A stretch of DNA of 64,000 nt from Terebella lapidaria (lineage: Eukaryota; Annelida; Polychaeta; Terebellida; Terebellidae): assembly GCA_949152475.1 (NCBI GenBank), contig OX424567.1, positions 22,469,402 to 22,533,401 of the forward strand, in the 5' to 3' direction. The notes below the pieces were generated by a model that saw only the letters and a program-made list of their open reading frames with translations, had not been told where the DNA came from and searched no databases. This document shows positions 44,047 through 55,049 of the stretch, one piece after another. Both the position numbers and the translations under genes were made by a program. Numbering within the stretch: position 1 is the first letter of the stretch; each line of letters opens with the position of its first letter.

Positions 44047-45044
44047 ATGAAAACATCTTTAACAAAATATGCTTTAGATAAGCTTGACTCATCTACAAAC
44101 GGCGAGTCACAGTCCCCACCGTCTCAGCCGTCCAACTCACAGTCCCTGCCGTCTGAGCCGCCCAACTCACAGTCCCCGCCGTCTGAGCCGCCTGACTCAC
44201 AGTCCCCGCCGTCTGAGCCGCCCGACTCACAGTCCCCGCCGTCTGAGCCGCCCGACTCACAGTCGCCGCCGTCTGAGTCGCAGCCTGTGTCGTCCAGTAA
44301 CGTGAAATTATCAAGCCGTTTCTGCGACTGATGTGAACTCCGACCAAACTAATGACAACCACCTTAAAGCTTTCAACGAGGCCTCCAACTCGTTCAAAAT
44401 CGACGGCTTAACTCCGGCGGATGGGAACTGTCTGTTCTGGGCCGTTTTCAGGCAGCTAGACCTTGCAGGGCGTGATGCAGTGTCTCATAAAGATCTTCGG
44501 CAGGCAACTGCCGATGCCATGGCCAGGCTTTCCGAGGTTGGAATCAAATCTTCGCATATACTAGTACCTACCAAGTACTTGCACAATGAATCAATACATC
44601 ATACCGCAGTATACTAGTACCACTATGCATACATACTAGTATGTGATTTTCTATTACTCAGGACAGATACCAGTATATACTAGTAAACGAGTACTAGTAT
44701 CGAATCACACTCAATGATGTCACGTGTTTTGTCATTGTGTTTTCAAGGACGAAAGAGAAGAACTTGCCGGATTCATGACGATCCCGTTCAACGTGTATGT
44801 CCGGAACATACGCAGGAATGGAGTATATGCAGACCACATCACGCTCGAAATCTTGTCAAAGATTTTAATGTGTTCCATCCGTGTGCTGTCGCTCACCGAG
44901 AAAGGCATTTGTGAGACGATTATCGCCCATAGGTCGCTGAACGTGTCACGTGTCACTCTGACGGTTGGATACTTTCCTGACCAACAGCACTATGTTAGTG
45001 TAGTTCGACGGGAAAATGACCGGCCGGCAGAACGACTCGTGTGA
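44047..45044 (+). CDS. OTU-type cysteine protease encoded in the pogo element
   Basis: From 44,047 a Ser/Pro repeat region of 30-bp units (SQSPPSEPPD) leads, after one frameshift or a missed splice near 44,310, to the OTU domain. The first OTU exon ends about 44,563: FKIDGLTPADGNCLFWAVFR holds the Asp and catalytic Cys of DGNC. A 184-nt GT-AG intron (44,564-44,747) joins it in frame to DEREELAGFMTIPFNVYVRN, NGVYADHITLEILSKIL and GYFPDQQHYVSVV, which holds the catalytic His. The family consists of deubiquitinases. It may be a separate gene or a C-terminal extension of the transposase by splicing from 43,970. OTU domains occur in several selfish elements; one inside a pogo-type element is unusual to me. 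Confidence 0.75.
44102..44283 (+). repeat. 30-bp coding minisatellite
   Basis: Near-identical units TCACAGTCCCCGCCGTCTGA plus GCCGCCCGAC, about six copies, encode SQSPPSEPPD. Identity between neighbours suggests recent slippage. Confidence 0.8.
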
Positions 45045-46371
45045 TAATTGTCTCACAAATGCCTTCCTTGGTTGATATCGCCACCGTTAGTTCATGTGTT
45101 CTGGCAGAAATAAACAATCAGTAGATTTATTGAGTATTGACCGTTTGTGTTTTGTTCACTCTCTGAACATACTAGTATACTAGTATGCTAGTATTGCAAC
45201 ATATTAGTACTAGTATATCGTGAACATACTGTACAAGTATTGTACTACTAATCATTTGCAGTTTATGGTAAACAATCATTTGCAGTTTATGGCAAACATG
45301 CATCTATGATCAATAATATTTGGGCTCTGTGTATTGAACCGGTACAATTACTTACCAGTTTGAAATACCTGATCCCACACCCAACATGCAAACGCGAACT
45401 TAAATCCACGCAAACATGCTGAGATGTTGAAAAAACGCGAACATTGATACACGCGAAATTTTATACGTTTACAGTAGTTTGCAAATTGATGTGGTCTAAT
45501 TCTAGAATAAGCATAATGCAACAGTAGAACGAGTGAATCAGCGTATGCATGATAGGTACTGCTGCTGAACCGTTCGATGAAGATTGAGTATATTCTACGG
45601 AAAACCAGGATATGTCCAAAATATGACCGACAAATCAAAACGTCTATCATACTTGTTGCATATCATACGAAAGTTAATCAAGAGAATATTAGTCAGTTTT
45701 ATTTCATATTAAAGATTTATATCAATCACCTTCTCTATACAAACGGACACATAATGATACATTTTCACTTTGCAGAAAAAAAAATCGGTTTCAATAATTT
45801 TACTGAACACTCTTGAATAAACAAGTTGTCACACCAATCATGACATAGTCCATGAATACAAAACAGTTTATTTTGTCCTGAGATTTATGTCGACACTTCT
45901 ATTCAGCCAGAAATGACCAAAACGATTGCCTCCGAAAATTACATAACATACATTTCTAGATGGATTCGTTCCATTGTCCAGATATGCCTGCTCCAGTCAG
46001 CGAATGCCAGTCAGGAATCCGAGACGCCCAAATACTTAGTCTATCAGAAGCTGACTTGACTCACATACACAAAGTATCGATGACAAAATATAAAATATCT
46101 TCTGATATTATTAATATTATTATCAAACATACATTTTTAAAATTTAAATGGCGTTGTTCAGCATACTGTCTGACGATCGTTCTTCAGTTTGGCTGAAATC
46201 TATCGAACGGTTATTCAATTTATCACGAATCGGCACATGTACAAACATGTCAGTGCGTGAAAAAGTACATTATATATATATGTTTGAATAGTTGTTTATC
46301 TAGCCTCTTGACTGTCTTCAAAGCCGCTTCTGCTGGGAAACCCAAATGTGTTCTGGGTAAAGGAATGTAAG

Positions 46372-46545
46372 TATCAATCTGTATCCATCAATACAGCCAA
46401 ATTTTGATGATTCAAATAACAAACGTAAAATACAACATTTTGCAATAGAAACAAAGCACGACTAAATGCTTTTTCAAAAGACACACTGGTGTACCCAGGG
46501 GCAGATATTATATTAAATGTAGTTGTTTGCAAACTCATTTGGATT
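46372..46545 (+). repeat. Dispersed repeat A
   Basis: Copy starting TGTAAGTATCAATCTGTATCC. It is shared with the paralogous segment at 60,493-60,670, so it predates the segmental duplication. Confidence 0.7.
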
Positions 46546-46565
46546 TGAATGACGAATGTTAATAA

Positions 46566-47114
46566 AGGAGGACTTCCTATCAATGTGTATTGGCTTCGAC
46601 CAATGATTTTACGGTTAAAACTTCCATATAGCAAATATATCTCAATGCATTTGAATGGAGAAGACTCTAAGATTCGTTCACATAGGAAATATGTATATAT
46701 TTGTTCAGTACACAAATCGTACGGAGGATATAACATCAAAAACACCGAAAATCTGCAGGGTTTTTCCACTCGGCAGTGCATGAATGACAGAAACGTCATA
46801 CATGACGTAAATTTCTGTGACGTCATTGTTTTGATAGATGTCTCGACTGGCGGCTCATTTCAATGGAACCAAAGATGCTGGAAGTGCTCCGTTGCCCGAG
46901 GCATCATCAAAACAATGACGTCATCGTTTGCTACTCATTCATTCTTCTCAGTTGGAAGGCGTGGCCGCTAGTTTAGTTTCTTTTTCGATTTTACATTCGA
47001 TAGTAGCTTTAAAAATATGATCTCTTCGATTTTGAAGGCAACTGAATGAATACTCCATGTTCGTGAAACTCTTATGTTACCAAATTGCGTTTGAGTTTGA
47101 TAGGAAGTCCTCCT
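46566..47114. mobile_element. 549-bp TIR element with 7-bp target duplication
   Basis: The ends are AGGAGGACTTCCTATCAA and its exact complement, flanked by TTAATAA on both sides (46,559-46,565 and 47,115-47,121). The paralogue near 60,690 reads GGTAATAAAAGTAC without the insert. The 140-codon frame through it has no recognisable domain. Confidence 0.75.
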
Positions 47115-47365
47115 TTAATAAAAGTACTAACATACTGGTTAATTGAGTTTTGGAAGAAAATACGCTCTTCAACCACTAGTATATGTATAGCATATACCTA
47201 CAACTGTATGTAAGACTAATTGGTAATAAAGCCTTCTCAGTCGCCCTCTAAGAGGACCCAATTGGACATCAATGATGGATAGTTAATAGAGAAATATCAA
47301 TGAATAATAGCAGAATGGTTCAGTGACTTCCAGAAGAAAACCGTTGTCATATGCCCTCGACTGAA

Positions 47366-47702
47366 TAAACATGGAAATAATACCCAAGTCTTATAGTATC
47401 CGAGCAAACAAAACCAAGTCCATTATCCAATCTCAAAGTCCAGTGTCAGGCAAATTCGAGAAAATTTTAATGGAACTTCAAGAACCCCCATATATGGCCA
47501 TAAAGGGGTGAAATCAGGTATTCTGGAAAGAGTGAGCATTTCCTGCCCCACATGTGGCACCCGTCATGAATTCCAAAACATTAACATGCAAAAAGGTCTT
47601 GTTGCATATATGTAACAGATTTTGTGTACTTATCAACCAGATTGTGATGACGTCCATAGAATTTCTTGAGAGCAGTTATTAGTCTTGGTAAAACAAGACA
47701 AT
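47366..47702 (-). repeat. Dispersed repeat D, insertion relative to the paralogue
   Basis: Lies between CCCTCGACTGA and TTTCACCGCACGTGGGG, which are adjacent in the other copy (60,925-60,960). Reverse complement of 30,868-31,210. Confidence 0.65.
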
Positions 47703-49003
47703 ATTTCACCGCACGTGGGGAGGAACATTGGGGAGGAACATTTGAACAACAACATTACATGTAAAAATAACCCGTCGTTACCTATGAATTCAGTTTTGTT
47801 TCTCAGTGTTATTATCTTATTTATGTACTTGGTTGACACGGAGACCTCGTCTGGTAATGTACCATCGCATGGCCTTCAGCTTCTGGGATATCCATGTATT
47901 TGCACTGTAGCATACGTGTTATATATGTATGAAATAGGCTGGTACATGCAAACATCAGTGGGCGTATGAAATATCTTGTGACACAATTGGAGGGTACCCA
48001 CCCCTTTGATGTCCAGAATCCACTGTTGAGAACAATCATTTAAGTGATAGACCCCGAGGTAACATGACAGAGTGAATTATATAACTAGTCTTAGTTGGAA
48101 TACAGTTCATTATGATATGAATCATTGAGTAATCCTTGTCGCAAAGCTGTAGTCGCTAGCCTGGATCTATTAATTCCACATATTTCACACTTTTTGTTAA
48201 TGCTGCCCAGTGTTTTGATAACCTCTTGCAACTACTACCTTTTGCAGTTTGCTTATGTCATTTTATCAACATATATAATTATGTTAACATGTATAACTCT
48301 ATAATGAAGCCAAGCTAAGCGCTAAATGAATCACTATGTCTATGAACGAAATGTTCAATCATTTTTGGGTTTAATTGAAATAGAATACAAACAGATGGAC
48401 AGCATCGAATATTTCTTCGGGGGTGAATTCAGTTCTTTATAGCACGCTGTTGTGTCTGATGCCGGTGGCCAATCGACCTTTATGTCTTCGTCCTAATGTG
48501 AAAAATGGTATTATCCAATACTTAATGTAATAAGGTTGAAGGTTGTGACATTTATGTACCTAATTCATACGATTTGATATACAAGGATAGATCCATTACT
48601 GAACCTGTCGTCCAAATGAGGAAATCTGACCAAAAATAAGGAAACCAAGAAAGGAAAATGAATGATAGTTCCCATACAGTTTTTGATGTGTTTGAAGCAT
48701 TCAGCTCCCTAGCTTGTGCAATTGTCAGGCTGTCTGACAATCCTAATCAGGTTCATCGCTTGGCTAGTCAGAAACAGTGAGCATTTTGCTATGTAAAACT
48801 GCATGTTTTATTTATTTGAGAGTATATTTTTTGTGTACCAATGGTAATTTGCCTAGAAACTTTCAAGTCAACACGCCAGATCCGTAAGTATATTCAGGAA
48901 GGTGTCTCAAACTCTCAAATTGAATCCCATGTATGCCTTCTTCAACATCGCAGCCCGTGATATGAACCATCAGGATATACCCAACTATGATCTTTGATAG
49001 ATG

Positions 49004-49303
49004 GCTTGCGATGCTTCATTAAATGAGAAAATGGCAATATATTTAGGTCAAATTATTCACCACATGGACACCAGGTTTTGTGATGAAGATAATCATGTGT
49101 ATGTATGCACAGTTATTCATGCCACCAACACTATATGTATTTTTTCACATATAATCTTCCACCCCAAAACAGGGCGAGAGAATAAAAGTATTTTGTTTTT
49201 GCTCTGTTAATAGCTATCACCAAGTGGTCGGTGCTGAGTGCTGCAGATCAAAGCGTTCAAACATAATTTATATTGTATCAGAGATATATGCCGAGAGATA
49301 TAT
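49004..49303 (+). repeat. Partial repeat X unit, left of the 7-kb element
   Basis: Matches 39,410-39,660 and 56,365-57,035 (minus their inserts). It stops in GAGAGATATAT at 49,303. The matching continuation ATATATGGCTATCAG is at 56,332. Confidence 0.65.
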
Positions 49304-50029
49304 CGACGGGTGAAAGTCAGAAGGTCGTAAACACCATCTGAGTGATTTTACAGGAGAAGGTATATTTCGTTTGTGATGATATACGGCCATAACCGAGAAC
49401 ATCTTTTGCACACACCACTTGTGTTAAAGTACAGTGCGGTGAATTAATCTATTCTGAGGGGGAAAATTGTCGGTATTTTAAAATTATCGAGTGATTTCTC
49501 GCTTACGACCTTCTGGCGTTTTCGTTCGAAGTGGCATCTCAATAAATTTGAACTGCCAGAAGGACGTAGGCACCACAGTAAAATTAGATTTTTCATTGAT
49601 TGGAAACACTTTCAAACATTTATTTATGAATAATTAAGGATGCCATACAACAAAAGTTCATTGTATGTACGTTTCGAATCAGTATGTTGCAAATGGTGCT
49701 TGCGACCTTCTGACTCGTAGAAAATCTATGGAATCAGCAAAATCGTTAAACGCCAGAAGGTCGTATCTAGTTTTCACAAGGACAAAACTCGGTTGCCTCT
49801 CAAGTTACAATAATGACACAAAGCCAGGACACGTACTATGAAATACTCTAAAATAATAACCCATCATTCTAAATATGCAACAGTGTTTATATATCTGAAT
49901 CGAAAAAAGGTCGTAAACGCCAGCAGGAATCGCCAGAAGGTCGTAAGTGCCAGAACCAGTACTGTGACTTAGCTCATCACAATGGCGTAATTACTTCATA
50001 TATATTCAAATTTGGGTGAATTTTGTTTG

Positions 50030-50175
50030 TGGTACACACTCTCTGCCCCTGATGACGCCAGTGTGTCTTTGGATAAACTATTTGGTCGGGCTTTGTTTTT
50101 GTTGCAAAATGTTGTATCTTACATTTGTTATTGGCATCATCAAAATCTGAATGTATTGATGGTAATAGATTGATA
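50030..50175 (-). repeat. Dispersed repeat A
   Basis: Reverse-orientation copy from CTGATGACGCCAGTGTGTC to AATAGATTGATACTTACA. Confidence 0.7.
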
Positions 50176-50685
50176 CTTACAATCATTACAGTTTGAATTA
50201 TCCGACACAATGCTTGGCGATTGAGAATTTAGATGTATACTCTGATTTTTTCTAACTCGTTTACAGTGTTTTTCGCTGATATTCTTGCGATGCTAAATGC
50301 ATCGTTCTATAACTTGGCATAGTTCACCTGCGAGTCAAACGGCAATTTTCTATCGAATTTCAGACTTCTATGGAAATTGAAAAAGTTTGAAAAGGCAGTC
50401 TACCGCAATATTAAATTTAGTCCTGTCAATCAAGTTCTGGGTCCGCATATAATTTTGTGCATTTTTTTGGTTTTGTAGCTGTGTAATCTTTCAATATGTT
50501 TAGTTTAAATCATATTTATTCAAAAATTAAGCATTGACCAGCAGGGCAAGCCCTATTTCAAGATCTCTGCGTGTGCAAATCTACAAGATGCATAGGCAAA
50601 TCTTCACAAAATAAGTCGGCTTTAAAAATTGATACAAAGAAACATATATACATCAGAAGTATATACAATACTTACAACGAAAAAC

Positions 50686-52012
50686 ATTAAAGTCGGCGCA
50701 TAATTTATTGGCGCGAACATATCTCATGAAATCTTGGAACTTACTGGCTTGTATTATATGAAACTCAGGCAACGTTTGAACAAGACTGTGACCAAAGTTG
50801 CTGACGTGAAGTTGAAGTTTGTTATCCACACAGAAAATAATTATTTCAATAAATACGATTTTAAATGGGAGTTTACCATTGTAACAATGAGCGGGAAAGC
50901 GGAACGTTAAAACAGTGGTGAATGCCAATGCAACAGCTCATTAATGCAAAGAAAAATCATTGGTCTGACCAGTGGTGTGCAACGGTCTGAAGAGTAACAT
51001 GTGATGACTTATCCTGTTCAAAAACGGAGAGTGGTCATATTTTGATATCCCGGAAAGGCGCAGAATCTTGGTTTATATTTGGGTGTGAAACTGCACATCA
51101 GGCCGAACAGGACAAAAATTATATATTTGATTACAGTACATTGTTATCTCGCTAAACAGACGAACATATTCAGTTTTCATCAATATGAATTGAGGATTTG
51201 GGGTGTCTAATTTTTTTACCAGCTTTGTATCGTGCCCGGCTGTGCTTACGTTGCTCTGGCCTTTGAGTCGAATTAAAATCCTCTGAGCTCAGCTCAGTTC
51301 TGGTTAAGGGACTGTCTCAAAGAAGCTATGGAACATATTTCAGAAAAATGACAAAATGTTTGTGCTTGATTGCGCTTGACAGCGCATATGCCTATATTCC
51401 TTAACAAATGAGCCAAAAAACCCGTAACCTGCAACACATGAACTATTTGGTCGGGCTTTGTTTCTATTGCAAAATGTTGTATTTTACGTTTGTTATTGGA
51501 ATCATCAAAATCTGGTTGTATTGGTGGTAATAGATTGATACTTACATGTATGCATGTATAATATGTATGCGCGTAACATGAAGTTGTCGTTCAAAATCAT
51601 CGACGAGATCCACATTGATCGGGTCGTCATACATATGGGTGAATCTAGCAGTTCAGATTCGGACTGAAGAATTACCGTGGATATTGTGTGATTGTGATTT
51701 CTGTAATGTGAAATATATTCAAGCACGAGTAATAGAATGAATTTTTATCATTACATTTTCTTTGAGAAGGCCCCTATTCAAATCGGCTATTCCATTGATT
51801 TGTCTCAATCCCATACAGCATCAAAATGGCAAGCTAGAATTCCCATGTTAAAACCCCATAAGGATATATGTTTTCCTAGATAGACCGAAGAGAAACGCAC
51901 ACGACAGAAAAACAGCCATTGTTTCACAATGGTCACGGTGCCGTTCTCACTTAATATAAATTTCAAATAATACAAGTCAGAATGTTCCGAGATATGACGA
52001 GATAGGCAAGAT
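50686..52012. mobile_element. TIR element B, copy 2, interrupted
   Basis: Matches 20,821-21,775 without the nested 119-bp MITE. It is interrupted at about 51,365-51,890 by sequence that includes a truncated repeat A, then resumes (AACGCACACGACAGAAAAAC). The right TIR is lost after GACGAGATAGG. Apparent peptide similarity between 50,653-50,928 and 20,977-21,195 is due to this shared repeat. Confidence 0.62.
51440..51546 (-). repeat. Dispersed repeat A, truncated
   Basis: Starts at TATTTGGTCGGGCTTTGTTTC without the upstream half and ends at GATTGATACTTACATG. Confidence 0.65.
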
Positions 52013-52225
52013 AGATTTTAGCAAGATAGATGGTAATAAATAGGACAATAAAACTTATCACAATAAGTTAAACAATGTGATTTAAGTTACATAATATAAT
52101 CCAACTATAATACATGACACAATTGTAACGCAGAATTATCCATTATCACGAAATCTCAGAGAATATCAGGATAATACGTAACTATGTACACAAAATACGT
52201 GTCAATGTGTCTTCTGGATCAAATG

Positions 52226-52525
52226 TAAGTATCAATCTATTACCACCACTATAGCCAAATTTTGATGATTCCAATAACAAACGTAAAATACAACATTTTG
52301 CAATAGAAACAAAGCCCGACCAAATACTTTATCAAAAGACACACTGGCGTCATCAGGGGCAGACAGTGTTGTAAATAGTTGTTTCTACTGTACACCTGAT
52401 GGAATTAGTATACAACTGCCCAACAACCTATGAAAATAATTTAGAAATCCGAAACAAACCCCAAGGAATAGATATATGACGAGTACATAAGTACCTAATC
52501 ACAAGCCAAAAGGCTACTGAGTTTT
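52226..52525 (+). repeat. Dispersed repeat A, longest copy
   Basis: Runs from TGTAAGTATCAATCTATTACC through AACAAACGTAAAATACAAC, ACACTGGCGTCATCAGGGGC, GATGGAATTAGTATACAACT and ATGACGAGTACATAAGTACC to AGGCTACTGAGTT. On the minus strand it keeps a frame of about 40 codons containing PDDASVSFDKVFGRALFLLQ, which recurs in other copies. Confidence 0.75.
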
Positions 52526-52529
52526 GAAA

Positions 52530-54880
52530 GATAAGTAGTTTAGGTGAAACCGTTCATCTAGGGTATCAAGATCATAGTCTTATATTTTTGAAGGCATCGA
52601 AAATCATACAAGTCAAAAGGTCAGGGTACGTAGGAAGAGCCATATATACAAATTGAAAAAAACCTTAACAAGTCCTGTCGGAATGGCCTAAAAATTCCAA
52701 AATTGCCAATTTCTCGTCAAAAATATTTGCTTTGACCCATCAAAGGTGAAATGTGAGGTCAACAGTGAAATCGTGAAATATAATATCCTATTTACATGTA
52801 CCAAAAGCTAAGATCTATCTTCGAATGTTTTATTAGTACAGTCTGCATTTTTGCGATAAATGTATGAGGGACAAATGTGACTAAAATTTCGCAAATTCCA
52901 AAAATCCAAGTTTAGTTCCCAAAAGAATTTTTTGCTGGAAATGGCTTGAAATATAAACATTTCCTCCCTGACTCGTCGCAAAATGAAAATGGCCGCCCAG
53001 CCTACCAGCAATTAAACATATTCAATAACAATTATAATAAGTAACAACGATGATGGGTCCCATTTTAGGTGCCATTAAAAAAATTGTCATCTGTTCAAGA
53101 CCTTCCATATTAAGTCTAATTTTGAAGTATATGTTAATTTGGCATTGACAGTTTATGTATAATAATAAATAATATAATTGAAATAATAATATTTCAATGA
53201 TGATTCCCATTTCAGGCGACATTTAAAAAACTGCCCTATGTTCAAAGAGCAATACGTATCATAATCAATTATATAACAATGATGGTTATCATTGTAGGCG
53301 ACATTTAAAAAAAAACACTGTCCTGTGTTCCAAGAGCTTCTAAGGTAAGTGTGAATTTTGAGGTGTCTTGGTTTGGCATTGAAACCTTTTGTAGAAAATT
53401 ATGGGGAAAATAATCAAAGTAACGGTCAATGGATTGCTTCTGTACACATCCAATGGGTAAATGCGACCAGCATGATTAATAGTACTAGTTCTGTAAGTGA
53501 AGTAATTTGGGCACATTGGAGTATCAATTCAGTTGGTACTATCCATAACCATAATATTATCATCTAATAATTACCAATGCAGAAGGGCTATGGGTGTTAT
53601 GGGGTTTGGCTGACATTTTAAAGTAAATTGTCGTCATTCAAGTACTCAGGGGAGATGTATGATTTGTACTTCAATTGATACTTCGGTATAATACTCCGTT
53701 GACACTTGCAACTAGATGTATCAGGGGAGCACAGGGGTCACGGACCACCACCACCTTGTGGACTGTGCCCTCTCAAATAGAACTTTCAGTAGCCACAACT
53801 ATTGGTGTAACTATTGGTGTACTGATTTAACATGAGTTCTCGAATAGAGCTTCAGTGACTAGTGTCAGAAGGGTGCAAGAGACGTGAATAAAACATTTTG
53901 TCCCAGTGGCCCTAACCCACTTCCCTTGTGCAGCTTTTATCCTCCAGCCCCTCCCCCCCCCCCCTTCATATTTCTATATATGACCCTGACTGGGGATATC
54001 GGCGTCCTATTATGAAAAGCTAAAACCCCACACATTCTATTCTTTAAGATATGGATGTCAAAAATACCCCATGCTGTACCACTGGTCACTTTCGAACTTG
54101 CCCCGTTCTAGCAAAATCCGCCAAATAATGAAGGTTTAAATAGTGTGGAAGTTTGTTGACATTTAATTACTTTTTTTTACAACCAGGGAAATATGCTACA
54201 CCCAGAAATACATTATTAAGCTCACTATAAATTATTTCAACCAGGAATGAATTATTTTTACCGGGAAAGTTAGAAACGTAAAATTAATTACTTGGGAAAA
54301 AGCTGCCAATTGTTTGCTTGCTGATTTATGTCATCTATCGATTCAATTTGATTTACTCTCGTAAAATTGCTAATAAATTTTCCGTGTTTTAAGTCATACA
54401 TTTCCGTTTCAAATTAATTATTTCCAGTGTGAATGATGTTTTCCCGGTTTGAATATTTTTTCTCTGTTTCAATAATTTATTCCAGAATTTATGCACGGTT
54501 TACGAAACAAAAATTAATTGAAATAAAGCTGGATGACACAAATAAGCTTCTATTCATTTGGCACCGAAGCATGAAATTTCTTCGGCAGTGGCCTTTATAC
54601 AGTAGGCATTAACTTGTGAGAAACACAGCTACTGGTTATACACAATGAAATCAAATACATCGTGTATAACGTTATTCCAAAATGAGTATCATCGCTCAGG
54701 TTAAAAATTGTATTGTTCATATTTGATGTATTCTCTAAAAACATGTATAGGCGATTCAGTGGCATGAAATCATGCATTTGAAGGATGACCTCAAACTCGT
54801 ATTCAAGCAGACAAGTTAAAAATTAAAACATTAGAGTCAGTAAGCCTACTAACTCATGTATGTGGAAGCATGCGTTTGGC
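52530..54880. other. AT-rich interior of the 7-kb element; no gene seen
   Basis: No supportable exon. Degenerate local repeats (GGYGACATTTAAAAAA near 53,216 and 53,298; AATTATTTNNACCAGG-type motifs near 54,230-54,480) are present. Nothing resembles a transposase. Confidence 0.35.
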
Positions 54881-55049
54881 GTTTAAGGCGTTCTGGCTGA
54901 AACCAACATTGTCGCTTACGATCTTCTGGCATCCACTGTGCACCGTGCTGGGTGCAGTTGCGACCTTCTGCCTAAAATCACTGGCGGTTACGACCTTTTG
55001 CCGATCACGCTTTTCACAGTTTGGCGCTTACGACCATTTCAAACATATC

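Larger units (their letters stand above)
40694..45474 (+). mobile_element. 4,781-bp pogo-type DNA transposon carrying an OTU gene
   Basis: The ends are perfect 23-bp inverted repeats beginning CTGTAAACGTATAAAATTTC. They are followed on both sides by further CGCGAA motifs and flanked by TA (40,692-40,693 and 45,475-45,476). The paralogous segment near 59,280 is uninterrupted (TAGGCTCAGTTTGC), giving an empty site. TA target duplication and a DDD transposase of the DDE_1 type place it in the Tc1/mariner-pogo group. It carries a spliced transposase (41,095-43,982) and an OTU-domain reading frame (44,047-45,044). Non-coding parts are unusually rich in TACTAGTA. Few lesions are seen, so it is probably recent. 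Confidence 0.88.
45477..49003 (+). repeat. Segmental repeat X, right part
   Basis: Colinear with 59,286-62,170 (for example TTCTAGAATAAGCATAATGC, CTCTAAGAGGACCCAATTG, CGTTGTCATATGCCCTCGAC). Relative to that copy it carries insertions at 46,566-47,114 and 47,366-47,702. No gene seen. At 49,003 a further partial unit begins (AATGAGAAAATGGCAATATA). Confidence 0.75.

Noticed and set aside
46549..46971. 140-codon open frame
   Set aside because: It begins in one TIR of the 549-bp element and runs through its interior. The paralogous segment lacks the whole insert, and no domain is recognisable.
50040..50110. Hammerhead-ribozyme-like CTGATGA...GAAA in dispersed repeat A
   Set aside because: GACGC-CAGT-GTGTC forms a simple hairpin that uses the GA of CTGATGA. 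Most copies lack GAAA at the right place, so the core geometry fails.
50653..50928. Conserved peptide shared with 20,977-21,195
   Set aside because: Both lie within copies of TIR element B. The similarity is DNA-level repeat identity, with no sign of coding constraint.
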